NCBI GenBank assembly: GCA_016302435.1
Contig: JAEDNQ010000012.1
Location: forward strand, 1 to 23,015
Direction: 5' to 3'
DNA from: Bacteroidaceae bacterium
Lineage (GTDB): Bacteria > Bacteroidota > Bacteroidia > Bacteroidales > Bacteroidaceae
Length of the DNA stretch: 23,015 bases
Every line of letters begins with the position of its first letter. The first letter of the stretch is position 1. Below the pieces are notes generated by a model that was not told the DNA's origin, searched no databases, and saw only the letters and a program-made list of their open reading frames with translations. Below are positions 7,057-15,828 of the stretch, in pieces. The position numbers and the translations under genes were made by a program.

Positions 7057-7541
7057 AGATTTTGTGTCTTAAGTATTTGTTCTAAAATGTCGCGCGCACA
7101 TCCTTTTCCTCCCTCCTTGTGGGATATGTATGTGCAGACGTCTTTTATTTCTGGTGCTGCATCTGACGGACAGCATGGCAGTCCGCATTTTGTCAACACC
7201 TCGTAGTCGGGTATGTCATCGCCCACGTAAGCTATCTCTTCGTCAGATAGCTTATATTTTTCTTTCAACTCGTTGTAAAGTATAATCTTAACCTTCACTC
7301 CGAGATGCACTTCCGTTATGCCAAGGCCATGATAGCGTTTGGCCACAGCCTCTGTTTTTCCGCCACTTATGATGGCGAGCAGCAGACCGCATTTGACTGC
7401 ATGCTGCATTGCATAACCATCTTTTATGTTGACAGTCCGCATTGGTTCGCCATTGGGGTGCTGAGTGATGGTCTCGCACGAGAGGACGCCATCTACATCG
7501 AAGAAGATGGCTCGAATCTTTGAAAGGTCGTAGTTTATCAT
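7023..7541 (-). CDS. kdsC: HAD phosphatase, KdsC-like (Kdo-8-phosphate phosphatase)
   Basis: The 172-residue protein is a cap-less HAD phosphatase of the KdsC group, which removes phosphate from 3-deoxy-D-manno-octulosonate 8-phosphate in lipid A-core (Kdo) synthesis. Motif I is FFDVDGVL with nucleophile D15 and acid/base D17. Motif II is the serine in AIISGG (S59). Motif IV is YVGDDIPD (D108, D109 for magnesium). The C-terminal GGKGCARDILEQIL (144-157) is characteristic of tetrameric KdsC, where the tail closes over a neighbour's active site. A related choice would be N-acylneuraminate or KDN phosphatase. The last 12 or so residues (after KTQNL) are coded in the overlap with maf and look non-conserved. 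It lies 22 bases after the DUF2520 gene. Confidence 0.88.
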   Translation of the reverse strand: MINYDLSKIRAIFFDVDGVLSCETITQHPNGEPMRTVNIKDGYAMQHAVKCGLLLAIISGGKTEAVAKRYHGLGITEVHLGVKVKIILYNELKEKYKLSDEEIAYVGDDIPDYEVLTKCGLPCCPSDAAPEIKDVCTYISHKEGGKGCARDILEQILKTQNLWMHNNTAFGW

Positions 7542-7563
7542 GTCTTTAGTTATACGTGTATCC

Positions 7564-8334
7564 CTATTTTTCGGAGGCTGAATGGATGCTTTGGCTGATG
7601 AGACGATATATCTCTTGCCATTGTGGTTGGGAAGAAAGTAGAGTTATCTGTTTATCAATGACGTTGTTGTCCCATCTCACGGCAGGGCCTGTCTGTGCCT
7701 CTGCTGGAGACAAATGATATAGTTTGCTGGCCGTCTCGCTGATGAGCGGAAGCATAACCTCAAACGGGATGTTTCCATGTTCCTTCAACAGTTTAGCACC
7801 AATGGCATAGCAGTGGTTGGCGAAGTTGCAGCAGAAGACGGCGGCCAGATGGAGGTATCGGCGGTCGTTGCTGCCCATATCGTATATGCTGTCAGTGATG
7901 GAGGCAGCGAACTGGTGCAGAAGTGCCAAATCGTCGGCTGACTGGGCTTCGAGGAAGCAGGGTATGGTGGAGAAGTCGACTTTCTTCTGACGGGAGAATG
8001 TCTGCATAGGATAGAACACCCCTCGTCGGCACGAGGGCAGAATGTCCATCGGCATGCTGCCTGCCGTATGGACGATAAGCCTATCCCCTACTCTTTTGCT
8101 CAGCTCTGCTGCCACCTGTTCGAGCACGGCATCCTTAACGGAGACGATGTAGATGTCCGACTCTGTGTTGACGGTAGACAAATCTGTCGTGTAAGGCGCG
8201 TTGACCATATTTGCAAGTACTGATGCTGATGCTTCCGTGCGGCTATACACCTCTGCTATCTCATGGCAGGCATCATAGGCGGCTTGGCAAAGATTGGTGG
8301 CCAGATTTCCTGCTCCGATGAATGTTATCTTCAT
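7564..8334 (-). CDS. DUF2520 / Rossmann-like oxidoreductase family protein
   Basis: This is a 256-residue protein with an N-terminal Rossmann NAD(P)-binding domain and a C-terminal helical DUF2520 domain, an arrangement like that of pyrroline-5-carboxylate reductase and ketopantoate reductase. The dinucleotide loop is ITFIGAGNLATNL (3-15). The switch between domains carries IVHTAGSMPMDIL and GVFYPMQTFS. The C-terminal part has HLAAVFCCNFANH and the family signature TGPAVRWDN. No reaction is established for the family. I chose the ATG at 8334, directly before the Rossmann strand; an upstream ATG at 8367 would add 11 residues and overlap the nitroreductase stop. The genes around it (nitroreductase, kdsC, maf) read as one unit. 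Confidence 0.9.
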   Translation of the reverse strand: MKITFIGAGNLATNLCQAAYDACHEIAEVYSRTEASASVLANMVNAPYTTDLSTVNTESDIYIVSVKDAVLEQVAAELSKRVGDRLIVHTAGSMPMDILPSCRRGVFYPMQTFSRQKKVDFSTIPCFLEAQSADDLALLHQFAASITDSIYDMGSNDRRYLHLAAVFCCNFANHCYAIGAKLLKEHGNIPFEVMLPLISETASKLYHLSPAEAQTGPAVRWDNNVIDKQITLLSSQPQWQEIYRLISQSIHSASEK

Positions 8335-8359
8335 TGCAATAGATTTTTCTAACCCACCT

Positions 8360-8899
8360 TTATTCACCCGCAGGGAAAGGACCTACATGCACATTCTCCC
8401 ACTTCAGGTTGTCCTCGTCCTGTGGCTTGCGTTCGACAGCCGGATGTCCTATGCCGATGACGCATTCGGCTGTGAGGTTTTCAGGGTAACGGAGAAGGAA
8501 GCGGAGCACATTGTCAGAAGACTCCCCGTTCGCCATAAAGCGGTTGCGTATCTGGCACCAGCAAGAGCCAAGACCTAAGTCCGCAGCCTGATACTGCATG
8601 GTGAGAGCTGCGAGGGACGCATCCTCACACCACACGTCAGAAGCCTCCCTGTCGCCGAGCACCACAATGGCTACAGCCGCACCTGCCAAAAACTGGCTTC
8701 CCATAGAACGGCAGAGTGATATCTTCTCTAAAAGAGACTTATCGTCTATAACTATAAAATGCCATCCTCTCACACTCTTGCCCGTTGGGGACATGAGGGC
8801 GGCGCGGAGTATTGTCTGCAGATCTTCTCCCTTTATTTCTTCATCAGTGAACTTTCTAACGCTTCGGCGTCTTTGTACTAAATCCTTGAAATTTTCCAT
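8360..8899 (-). CDS. Nitroreductase family FMN-dependent oxidoreductase
   Basis: The 179-residue protein belongs to the FMN-binding nitroreductase superfamily, whose dimeric members reduce nitro groups, quinones or flavins with NAD(P)H. The N-terminal QRRRSVRKF (9-17) supplies arginines for the FMN phosphate, followed by SPTGKSVRGWHFIVI (37-51) in the FMN-contact position. The second signature is LGLGSCWCQIRNRF (108-121), and the end carries CVIGIGHPAVERKP (146-159). Members this short are usually fold-level assignments, so the physiological substrate cannot be read from sequence. It is the first gene of the minus-strand cluster and starts divergently from mltG across a 188-base gap. It ends 25 bases before the DUF2520 start. 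Confidence 0.92.
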   Translation of the reverse strand: MENFKDLVQRRRSVRKFTDEEIKGEDLQTILRAALMSPTGKSVRGWHFIVIDDKSLLEKISLCRSMGSQFLAGAAVAIVVLGDREASDVWCEDASLAALTMQYQAADLGLGSCWCQIRNRFMANGESSDNVLRFLLRYPENLTAECVIGIGHPAVERKPQDEDNLKWENVHVGPFPAGE

Positions 8900-8981
8900 A
8901 ATTATTGACGGGTATTTGGTTATTTTTGTGTAAAGTTATAAAACTTTCCGCTAATAATGGAAATCTTTGGTAGATAATTCT

Positions 8982-8989
8982 TATCTTTG
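8982..8989 (+). promoter_or_regulatory. Promoter -7 element for mltG
   Basis: TATCTTTG matches TAnnTTTG. A TTTG at 8966-8969 is too close (12 bases) to be an ideal -33 element, so the promoter is imperfect. The implied leader runs from about 8996 to 9087, and an AGAGG just upstream of the mltG ATG is a modest Shine-Dalgarno-like match. It may also drive the GH43 and GH2 genes, because no other promoter is visible before them. Confidence 0.5.
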
Positions 8990-9087
8990 CAATGATATTT
9001 TTAATAAAAATGACAGATTAGGCCTCTAAAGCTTGTCTGACGAACAATTACAAAAGCAAAAATACAAAGGTACTGAAATAAGAGGAC

Positions 9088-10122
9088 ATGAAGACGAAGA
9101 ATATTATCTTGATGGGAGCCGCAACTGTCACAATGATTGCTGCTGTTGCAGGTTACAATACAGTCAATAGCGGATTTGAAGTGTCTGAGCCTACTTCCCT
9201 ATATGTTGATGCTGATGACAACATCGACTCGCTGAAGAGAAAGTTGACGGAAACATGCCATCCGGACAATAGCTTTATATTAGACATCAACCTCAGGCTT
9301 TTCAATCTTGACAGACACATGCGTACTGGCCACTATGTCATCCAACCTGGGATGAGCATGATGAAAGCCGTTCGCAATGTGCGCAACCACAGTCAGACAC
9401 CTGTCAGACTTGTTGTGCCCTCTGTGCGCACAGTGGCAGACATGGCTCAGCGACTATCCAAACAAGTGATGGCAGATTCAGCCGCCATCATGCAGGCTCT
9501 CACCGACGAAACAGTGGTAAAAGATCTCGGATATACAAATGAGACCCTACCCTGCCTCTTTATCCCCAACACGTACGAGGTCTACTGGGACGTCAAGGTC
9601 AACGACCTCTTGAGCAGGCTGAAGAAGGAAAACGAAGTCTTCTGGAATGAAGAAAGAAGACACAAGCTCGCTGAGGTAAGCTCTTATGCCGGAGAGGAGA
9701 TGACCATAGAGAAGGTGGTCACGCTCGCCTCCATCGTCGACAGCGAGACGGCCAACAACAGCGAGAAACCTGCCATAGCGGCTCTCTACATGAACAGGCT
9801 TCGCATAGGCATGCCACTTCAGAGCGACCCCACCGTAAAGTTTGCCCTTCAGGACTTCGCCCTAAGGCGCATCCTGCACAAGCACCTCGAAGTGGATTCG
9901 CCCTATAACACATATAAGAACAAAGGCCTCCCTCCCGGACCAATATGTGTGCCAAGCATAGCAGGCATAGACGCTGTGCTCAACCATGCCAACCATGAAT
10001 ATATATATATGTGTGCCAAGGAAGATTTCTCTGGCACACACAACTTCGCCGTCGGCTATGCAGAACACCAGAGAAATGCAGCCCGATATGCTGCAGCCCT
10101 CAATAAGCGCAACATACATTGA
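9088..10122 (+). CDS. mltG: Endolytic murein transglycosylase MltG
   Basis: MltG is an inner-membrane enzyme that cuts nascent peptidoglycan glycan strands near the membrane and is thought to set strand length. The 344-residue protein has a short N-terminus, one membrane segment (about 5-23, IILMGAATVTMIAAVAG) and a periplasmic YceG domain. The catalytic region reads TLASIVDSETANN (212-224), then YMNRLRIGMPLQSDPTV (234-250) and YNTYKNKGLPPGPICVPS (273-290), all typical. E220 aligns with the invariant glutamate of the E-x-E-T motif; the first acidic position is D218 instead of the common Glu. The LysM-like part (about 36-110) is present. The gene ends 23 bases before the GH43 gene. Confidence 0.94.
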   Translation: MKTKNIILMGAATVTMIAAVAGYNTVNSGFEVSEPTSLYVDADDNIDSLKRKLTETCHPDNSFILDINLRLFNLDRHMRTGHYVIQPGMSMMKAVRNVRNHSQTPVRLVVPSVRTVADMAQRLSKQVMADSAAIMQALTDETVVKDLGYTNETLPCLFIPNTYEVYWDVKVNDLLSRLKKENEVFWNEERRHKLAEVSSYAGEEMTIEKVVTLASIVDSETANNSEKPAIAALYMNRLRIGMPLQSDPTVKFALQDFALRRILHKHLEVDSPYNTYKNKGLPPGPICVPSIAGIDAVLNHANHEYIYMCAKEDFSGTHNFAVGYAEHQRNAARYAAALNKRNIH

Positions 10123-10145
10123 AAAACTTAACGACTAACTGATCA

Positions 10146-13145
10146 ATGAAAACTTATTACAAACTCTTTATCCCCATCGCCCTGCTGAGTACATCCACCA
10201 TGCAGGCACAACGTCACAACAGAGAGTACACTCCATCGCCCGTAAAAGGCAAAGCATGGAATGCTCCTGGCAATATCAACCCCTTTATCCCCGGCTACTT
10301 TGCCGACCCTACGATAAGGAAATTCGGCGATACATACTATATCTACGCCACCACCGACGGCACAGGCAACGGATATGGCCCAGCTCAGGTCTGGGCAAGC
10401 AAGGACTTTGTCAACTGGAAGAATTTCGTGATGAACTGGCCCACGACAGAAGTGGTGTGGGCACCCGATGTTGTCAAGCAGCCCAACGGCAAGTACCGCT
10501 ACTACTACTGCGAACCATGCAACATCAACATAGGTGAGAGCGACTCCCCCATTGGTCCCTGGAAGAATATTCTTGGCAAGGAAGATGCAGTCATGGTGCC
10601 AGACAGATACGTTCACAATGTCATCACGCTCGACCCCATGCTCTTTGAGGACGACGACAAGAGCCAGTACCTCTACTTCACAACGTGGGGCATATACAAA
10701 GGTTTCGGATGTGGTGTGGCTAAACTGAAAGACGGTGACTTCGACATCTCTGCCCTATCCGATAACATCAAGCACGACGCTCGCCGATGGAACGAGAACT
10801 CTCCCTTCCCTATAGCTGCCGATGAGTTCTTCAGCGAGAAGAGGCTCATACCTAATACAGAACTTAAGGACATCTTCGAGGCTCCCTTCATCTTCAAGCG
10901 AGGAGGACTCTACTACTTCACCTACTCCTCAGGAAGCTGCCACACTGACACCTACAGAGTGCAGTATGCAGTCTCCAAAACAGGACCTATGGGACCCTTC
11001 GAATATAAGGGCGAGATACTGACCACCAATGAGGACGAGACCGTTCACGGCCCTGGCCACCACTCTGTCCTGGAGAAGGACGGACGCTACTACATCGTCT
11101 ACCATCGCCACAACAACCCGAAGTCAATACACGGCTTCAACCGTCAGGTGTGCATAGACGAGATGATCTTCGACAAGGAGGGCAACATCCTTGCAGTCAC
11201 ACCCACTCACGATGCCATTGGTGTAGAACTGGGAAAATCTTCCAAAGCTAACAATCTCGCTTTTGGTACTAAGGTGACATGCTCTTCCTTCTACGACGAA
11301 TGGTTCAAACCAGAGTATGCTGTAGACGACAACAACGCTACTCTCTGGAAGGCGCGCCACACAAATTGGGACGGCCGCCGTGGTGAAAGAAATGAAGAAT
11401 GGATTCAATTAGACCTTGGAAAAGTTCAGAAGTTCAATGAGATATGGACCCAGTTTGAATATGCCACATTCTTCTACCAGTATAAGTTGGAAACTTCCGT
11501 CGATGGTCAATCATGGCAGCTCTATGCCGACCGCACCTCGAACACCATGCAGGGTTCTCCAATGATAGACCAGAAGGTCGTCAAGGCTCGTTTCGTCAAA
11601 CTGACCATCACCGACACCCAGAAGAACGGACACATGCCAGCCGTGTGGAACATCAAGGTGTGGAAGAAAGCACCAGAACTTCCGGAGATGAACGTTGAGT
11701 CTTACGACGGTTACCCTGGTATGCACAAGCAGGATGTCACTGCCGAATCCCGGAGCGGCAGGGGCAGCAGAATATTCATTAGCGCAGACATGATAGCTCG
11801 CGACGCCACACAACCCTTCGACATGGAGAAGTACGTCGCAAGAGATATGAGCAGGCTGAGAAACGTGTCTCCCAATGCTCGACGCAGAGCTGAGGGCGCA
11901 CAACATGACAACGGACAAGAAGGACATCAAAGCGAGTCCATTACTTTCTCTGCCAACAAACCGTTGCGTGTCCGTGTCAAGGACGGCAAGTGGGGCATCT
12001 TCTTCAATGGCACCCAAACGCTCACCAGCGACCGCAGCCTTCCTGAGGTCTTCAGATACAACTCACCTTACACCATCTCCGCTTGGGTGCTGAGCACAAA
12101 GGTCGGACCCGTGTCCACTGTCGCTTCTCTTTCCTCTTCGAGAGCAGACCTTGCCACTACAGAGTTCCGCCTCGGCACGGACCCCAACACAGGACTTATC
12201 AACCACAATGGCTCCTTCGAGAGCAGCGGTGCTCCTAAAGAAATAAAAGAAGGAGAAGGCAAATGGCAGTTCTGGGTCATCACCTACGACGGCTGGATGG
12301 AACGTGTCTACTGCAATGGCAGACTCGTCAAGGAAAAGAACAACTTCATCATGATTCGTCCTGAAGGCAAGGTGACAATAGGTGCTGACGGCACGGGCAC
12401 AAACAACTTCATGGGCTATATCAACAGCCTGTCCATCTCGCCAAACTCAATGAGCGAAGAGGACATCATGAGGGTATACGAACGAACCAACAAGTTCGAC
12501 CGCCAGTCTCTTGGTGATGACGACTTTGAGGAAATAGACCCAGACAGCAAATTCGTCATGCCCGACGACATGAGCCCATCTTTCGAAAAGACAGAGGAAT
12601 TCACCATGTCTGCCACCAGTGCCCTCTTCAATGATGCCCCCCTTTCAAACGGAGGTGAGATATACAAGGATGTAAAGGGTGACTTCGTCGTCATGGCAAC
12701 AATCGACGACATGGAAGGACTTGCCGCTCGCAGTGTCACAGGCTTCAACGAAGGCGGCATACTCATTCGCGATGGAGAAACCTTCTACCAGCTCGGAGCC
12801 TTCCCTCTCTACAACTGCGGCAACATGCTCACATCTCTCTCCAAGCGCGGACGCCCCCAGTTCCCCAACTACAAGGGATATGACTTCGACCCCATCATCC
12901 AGTTTGAACGCAAAGGCGACAAGCTCTTCGCTCGAACAAGCAAGGATGGCAAGGTCTGGGCCAATATGCCTGGGTCACCTCTCCAGCTCCACAGTGAGTC
13001 GATAGGTATAGGAGCATATCAAACTACATATACTGAAAAGTCCTCATGGGTGAAACTGAAGGAATACCGCATCTACGAAAAGCGCACTGAGCCAGCTCCG
13101 ACAAGCAAGACAAAGAAGTCGAAAGCAGGAAAAGGCAGCAGGTAA
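10146..13145 (+). CDS. Secreted multidomain GH43 glycosidase (GH43, F5/8C-like, LamG-like, beta-sandwich)
   Basis: A 999-residue exported enzyme with a signal peptide (about 1-21, ending TMQAQ). The GH43 five-bladed propeller (about 44-355) shows the expected acidic triad: base D54 in YFADPTIRKFG, pKa modulator D163 in ITLDPMLFED and acid E245 in DIFEAPFIFKRGGLYY. HGPGHHS (301-307) is the usual His-containing loop. A discoidin/F5-8C-like module follows (about 367-507, WIQLDLGKVQKFNEIW), then a LamG-like concanavalin fold (about 600-782) and a C-terminal DUF1349-like sandwich (about 815-978), ending in a short lysine-rich tail. GH43 members are mostly alpha-L-arabinofuranosidases, beta-xylosidases or galactanases; the subfamily is unresolved. 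Context with GH2 and a PL11-like lyase suggests a pectin side-chain substrate. Confidence 0.9.
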   Translation: MKTYYKLFIPIALLSTSTMQAQRHNREYTPSPVKGKAWNAPGNINPFIPGYFADPTIRKFGDTYYIYATTDGTGNGYGPAQVWASKDFVNWKNFVMNWPTTEVVWAPDVVKQPNGKYRYYYCEPCNINIGESDSPIGPWKNILGKEDAVMVPDRYVHNVITLDPMLFEDDDKSQYLYFTTWGIYKGFGCGVAKLKDGDFDISALSDNIKHDARRWNENSPFPIAADEFFSEKRLIPNTELKDIFEAPFIFKRGGLYYFTYSSGSCHTDTYRVQYAVSKTGPMGPFEYKGEILTTNEDETVHGPGHHSVLEKDGRYYIVYHRHNNPKSIHGFNRQVCIDEMIFDKEGNILAVTPTHDAIGVELGKSSKANNLAFGTKVTCSSFYDEWFKPEYAVDDNNATLWKARHTNWDGRRGERNEEWIQLDLGKVQKFNEIWTQFEYATFFYQYKLETSVDGQSWQLYADRTSNTMQGSPMIDQKVVKARFVKLTITDTQKNGHMPAVWNIKVWKKAPELPEMNVESYDGYPGMHKQDVTAESRSGRGSRIFISADMIARDATQPFDMEKYVARDMSRLRNVSPNARRRAEGAQHDNGQEGHQSESITFSANKPLRVRVKDGKWGIFFNGTQTLTSDRSLPEVFRYNSPYTISAWVLSTKVGPVSTVASLSSSRADLATTEFRLGTDPNTGLINHNGSFESSGAPKEIKEGEGKWQFWVITYDGWMERVYCNGRLVKEKNNFIMIRPEGKVTIGADGTGTNNFMGYINSLSISPNSMSEEDIMRVYERTNKFDRQSLGDDDFEEIDPDSKFVMPDDMSPSFEKTEEFTMSATSALFNDAPLSNGGEIYKDVKGDFVVMATIDDMEGLAARSVTGFNEGGILIRDGETFYQLGAFPLYNCGNMLTSLSKRGRPQFPNYKGYDFDPIIQFERKGDKLFARTSKDGKVWANMPGSPLQLHSESIGIGAYQTTYTEKSSWVKLKEYRIYEKRTEPAPTSKTKKSKAGKGSR

Positions 13146-13206
13146 CCCCCAACCTTAAAGGTAATAAACCAAACAGTAATTCATTCATAAACTAACCAAA
13201 TAATTT

Positions 13207-15729
13207 ATGTACATCAGCAAAACAACAAAAGCAGGACTCATATTCTTCGCTTCCATGGCCATCGCCATGCCTTCTTTGGCACAGCGTACGGAGACCATTC
13301 TCCGCGACGGATGGAAGTTTTCGAGAGCCGAGGGACTTGATGCCCTTGCACCCTCTCAGATTCAGTACGACGACTCCAAATGGCAACAAGTCAGCGTGCC
13401 CCACGACTGGGCTATCAGCGGTCCTTTCGACAAGGAGATAGACAAGCAGACCGTCGCCATCGAGCAAAATGGTGAGAAAGAAGCAACCGAAAAGACAGGA
13501 CGCAGCGGATCTCTCCCATGGATAGGCAGCGGATGGTACCGAACATCCTTCACCGTGAAAGAAGGATGTGAGAGAGCCATCATCAACTTCGATGCAGCCA
13601 TGGCAGAACCTGTAGTGTACGTCAATGGCCACAAAGCAGGAGAATGGAAGAACGGCTATTCAAGCTTCAATGTAGATGTCACTCCGTTCGTCAACAAGGA
13701 CGGAAAACCCAACACACTCTCTGTCCACCTCACCAATGTGGAGGAGAGCAGCCGCTGGTATCCCGGAGCAGGCATCATACGTCCCGTCAAACTCATCCAG
13801 ACTCCCAAGACTTGCCTATCAGAATGGGGACTGTCAGCAACCACTATTCTGCTTGACGACACCTATGCCACCGAACGTCTGTCCGCCGAGGTTGAAGGAA
13901 TGGAGAAGGGCAAGGAGTATGCTGTAGCTTTTGAAATCAAATCAGACAAGTCCATATCGAAGATAAAAAAACAGGTCAATGCCGACGGAACAGCATCAGT
14001 GGTGTCAACGATAGTCAACATCAAACCCTGGACACCCGAAACACCACATCTCTATCCGCTCACCATCTCGCTCTACCGCATCGACAACGGCAAAGAAATC
14101 CTCCTCGACCGCCAGCAGAAGAAGATAGGATTCAAGACCGTGTCATGCACAGCTGATGGCGGATTTCAGCTCAATGGAGTCACACGCAAAATCAAAGGAG
14201 TCTGCCTTCACCACGACCTCGGCATGATAGGTGCTGCCGTCAACAAGGCCGCGCTCATCCGACAGGTGGAACTGCTCAAGACCATGGGATGCGATGCCAT
14301 ACGCACATCCCACAACACTCCAAGCCAGATGCAGATGGAGGTCTATGACTCTCTCGGCATGATGGTCATGGCTGAGAGCTTCGACATGTGGATATATCCT
14401 AAATGCAAAAATGGCTATTCGCGCTTCTTCAAGGAGTGGAGCGACCGCGACATAGAGAACCTCGTCAAGTCAAACCGCTACCACGCGAGCCTCGTCATGT
14501 GGAGCGTGGGCAATGAGATACCAGAACAGGGCTCAGGAGAAGGCCCGAAGATTCTTCGCCATCTTCAAGACCTCGTCCACAAGTACGACCCCTCTCTGCC
14601 TGTCACCAGCGGCATGGACCGTGGAGATGCTCCTGTAAAGAGCGGATTTGCCCATGTCATCGACGTTCCTGGCATGAACTACCGCACACATATCTATAAA
14701 GACGTGTATAACAAACTCGGCCACGGCTTCCTGCTTGGCAGCGAGACAGCCTCCACCGTCTCCTCACGTGGCGTGTACAAGTTCCCCGTCAAGCGCTATA
14801 ACGGCAAAGCCTATGATGACGGTCAATGCTCAAGTTATGACTTGGAAGCCTGCTGGTGGTCAAACATACCTGAGGACGACTGGCTGTTGCAGGACGACAT
14901 GCCTTGGGTCATTGGAGAGTTCGTGTGGACAGGATTCGACTACTTGGGCGAACCTACACCCTACGACGAGTACTGGCCCAGCCGCTCCTCCTACTTCGGC
15001 ATCTTCGACCTCGCAGGTCTGCCCAAAGACCGCTACTACCTCTACCGCTCACGCTGGAACACAGAAGATAACACCATCCACCTCCTCCCCCACTGGACAT
15101 TCCCCGGACGAGAAGGCGAAGTGACACCGGTATACTGCTACACCAACTACCCCACAGCCGAACTCTTCGTCAACGGAAAGTCACAGGGACGCATCACAAA
15201 GAAACTCAACCAGCCTGCCGTCTACGAAAAAGGCGGACGCATCACTGACGAAAACAATCCTTGCATCGACCGCTACCGACTCCGATGGAACAATGTCAAA
15301 TACGAGCCAGGAGAACTAAAGGTCATCGTATACGACAAGGACGGCAAGGAGGTTGGCACAAAGACAGTCCGCACAGCAGGCAAAGCTTCCAGCATACATC
15401 TCACTGGAGACTTGGGAGCAGAAGTCAAAAAACTGAAGGCAGACGGCGACGACCTCACTTTCATCACGGTCAACATCCTTGACAAGGACGGCAATCTCGT
15501 GCCCGACGCAGCCAACCAAATCAATGTCAACGTATCAGGAGCCGCTACCTTCCGAGGCATCTGCAACGGAGACGCCACAAGCCTCGAAGTGTTCACAAAG
15601 CCAACGATGAAGGCCTTCCATGGTCAGCTCGCCTTCTGCATTCAGAGCAACGGCAAGAAGGGTGAAGCCACAGTGAAGGTCAGCGGCAAAGGTTTGAAGT
15701 CAGCCACCATCAAGGTTGAGGCAGAATAA
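13207..15729 (+). CDS. Secreted GH2 beta-galactosidase-type glycoside hydrolase
   Basis: An 840-residue exported enzyme (signal peptide about 1-25, IAMPSLAQ) with the GH2 layout: a jelly-roll N-domain (about 28-195, PHDWAISGPFDKE and GSGWYRTSF), an immunoglobulin-like domain (about 200-310), a TIM barrel (about 315-620) and C-terminal beta domains. Barrel marks are NGVTRKIKGVCLHHDLG (323-339), IRTSHNTPS (365-373), acid/base E437 in WSVGNEIPE and nucleophile E513 in LLGSETAS. This retaining mechanism serves beta-galactosidases, beta-mannosidases and beta-glucuronidases; the length, HHDLG loop and DUF4982-like C-terminal region match Bacteroides beta-galactosidases. Sixty-one bases separate it from the GH43 gene without a terminator, so the two are probably co-transcribed. 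Both enzymes likely trim exposed side chains in the periplasm. Confidence 0.93.
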   Translation: MYISKTTKAGLIFFASMAIAMPSLAQRTETILRDGWKFSRAEGLDALAPSQIQYDDSKWQQVSVPHDWAISGPFDKEIDKQTVAIEQNGEKEATEKTGRSGSLPWIGSGWYRTSFTVKEGCERAIINFDAAMAEPVVYVNGHKAGEWKNGYSSFNVDVTPFVNKDGKPNTLSVHLTNVEESSRWYPGAGIIRPVKLIQTPKTCLSEWGLSATTILLDDTYATERLSAEVEGMEKGKEYAVAFEIKSDKSISKIKKQVNADGTASVVSTIVNIKPWTPETPHLYPLTISLYRIDNGKEILLDRQQKKIGFKTVSCTADGGFQLNGVTRKIKGVCLHHDLGMIGAAVNKAALIRQVELLKTMGCDAIRTSHNTPSQMQMEVYDSLGMMVMAESFDMWIYPKCKNGYSRFFKEWSDRDIENLVKSNRYHASLVMWSVGNEIPEQGSGEGPKILRHLQDLVHKYDPSLPVTSGMDRGDAPVKSGFAHVIDVPGMNYRTHIYKDVYNKLGHGFLLGSETASTVSSRGVYKFPVKRYNGKAYDDGQCSSYDLEACWWSNIPEDDWLLQDDMPWVIGEFVWTGFDYLGEPTPYDEYWPSRSSYFGIFDLAGLPKDRYYLYRSRWNTEDNTIHLLPHWTFPGREGEVTPVYCYTNYPTAELFVNGKSQGRITKKLNQPAVYEKGGRITDENNPCIDRYRLRWNNVKYEPGELKVIVYDKDGKEVGTKTVRTAGKASSIHLTGDLGAEVKKLKADGDDLTFITVNILDKDGNLVPDAANQINVNVSGAATFRGICNGDATSLEVFTKPTMKAFHGQLAFCIQSNGKKGEATVKVSGKGLKSATIKVEAE

Positions 15730-15763
15730 ATATGCACGAGACATAATCACCAATAGCCCACAG

Positions 15764-15792
15764 CCCAGGGCGGCGCTTCGCTCAGCCCTGGG
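15764..15792 (+). terminator. GC-rich hairpin after the GH2 gene
   Basis: CCCAGGGC (15764-15771) and GCCCTGGG (15785-15792) pair perfectly over eight bases, with GCG-CTT-CGC able to stack inside the loop. It starts 35 bases after the GH2 stop and is followed only by TTTCG, so the U-tract is weak. It fits a terminator or a 3'-end stability element for the mltG-GH43-GH2 transcript. It is different in sequence from the repeat at 6253 and 17454. Confidence 0.5.
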
Positions 15793-15828
15793 TTTCGTGT
15801 GCATCCCTAAACATACCCCCCTTCATCC

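Noticed and set aside
8931..8938. TAACTTTA on the minus strand as promoter of the nitroreductase operon
   Set aside because: It misses the final G of TAnnTTTG and has no TTTG at the proper distance upstream, so support is too weak to list.
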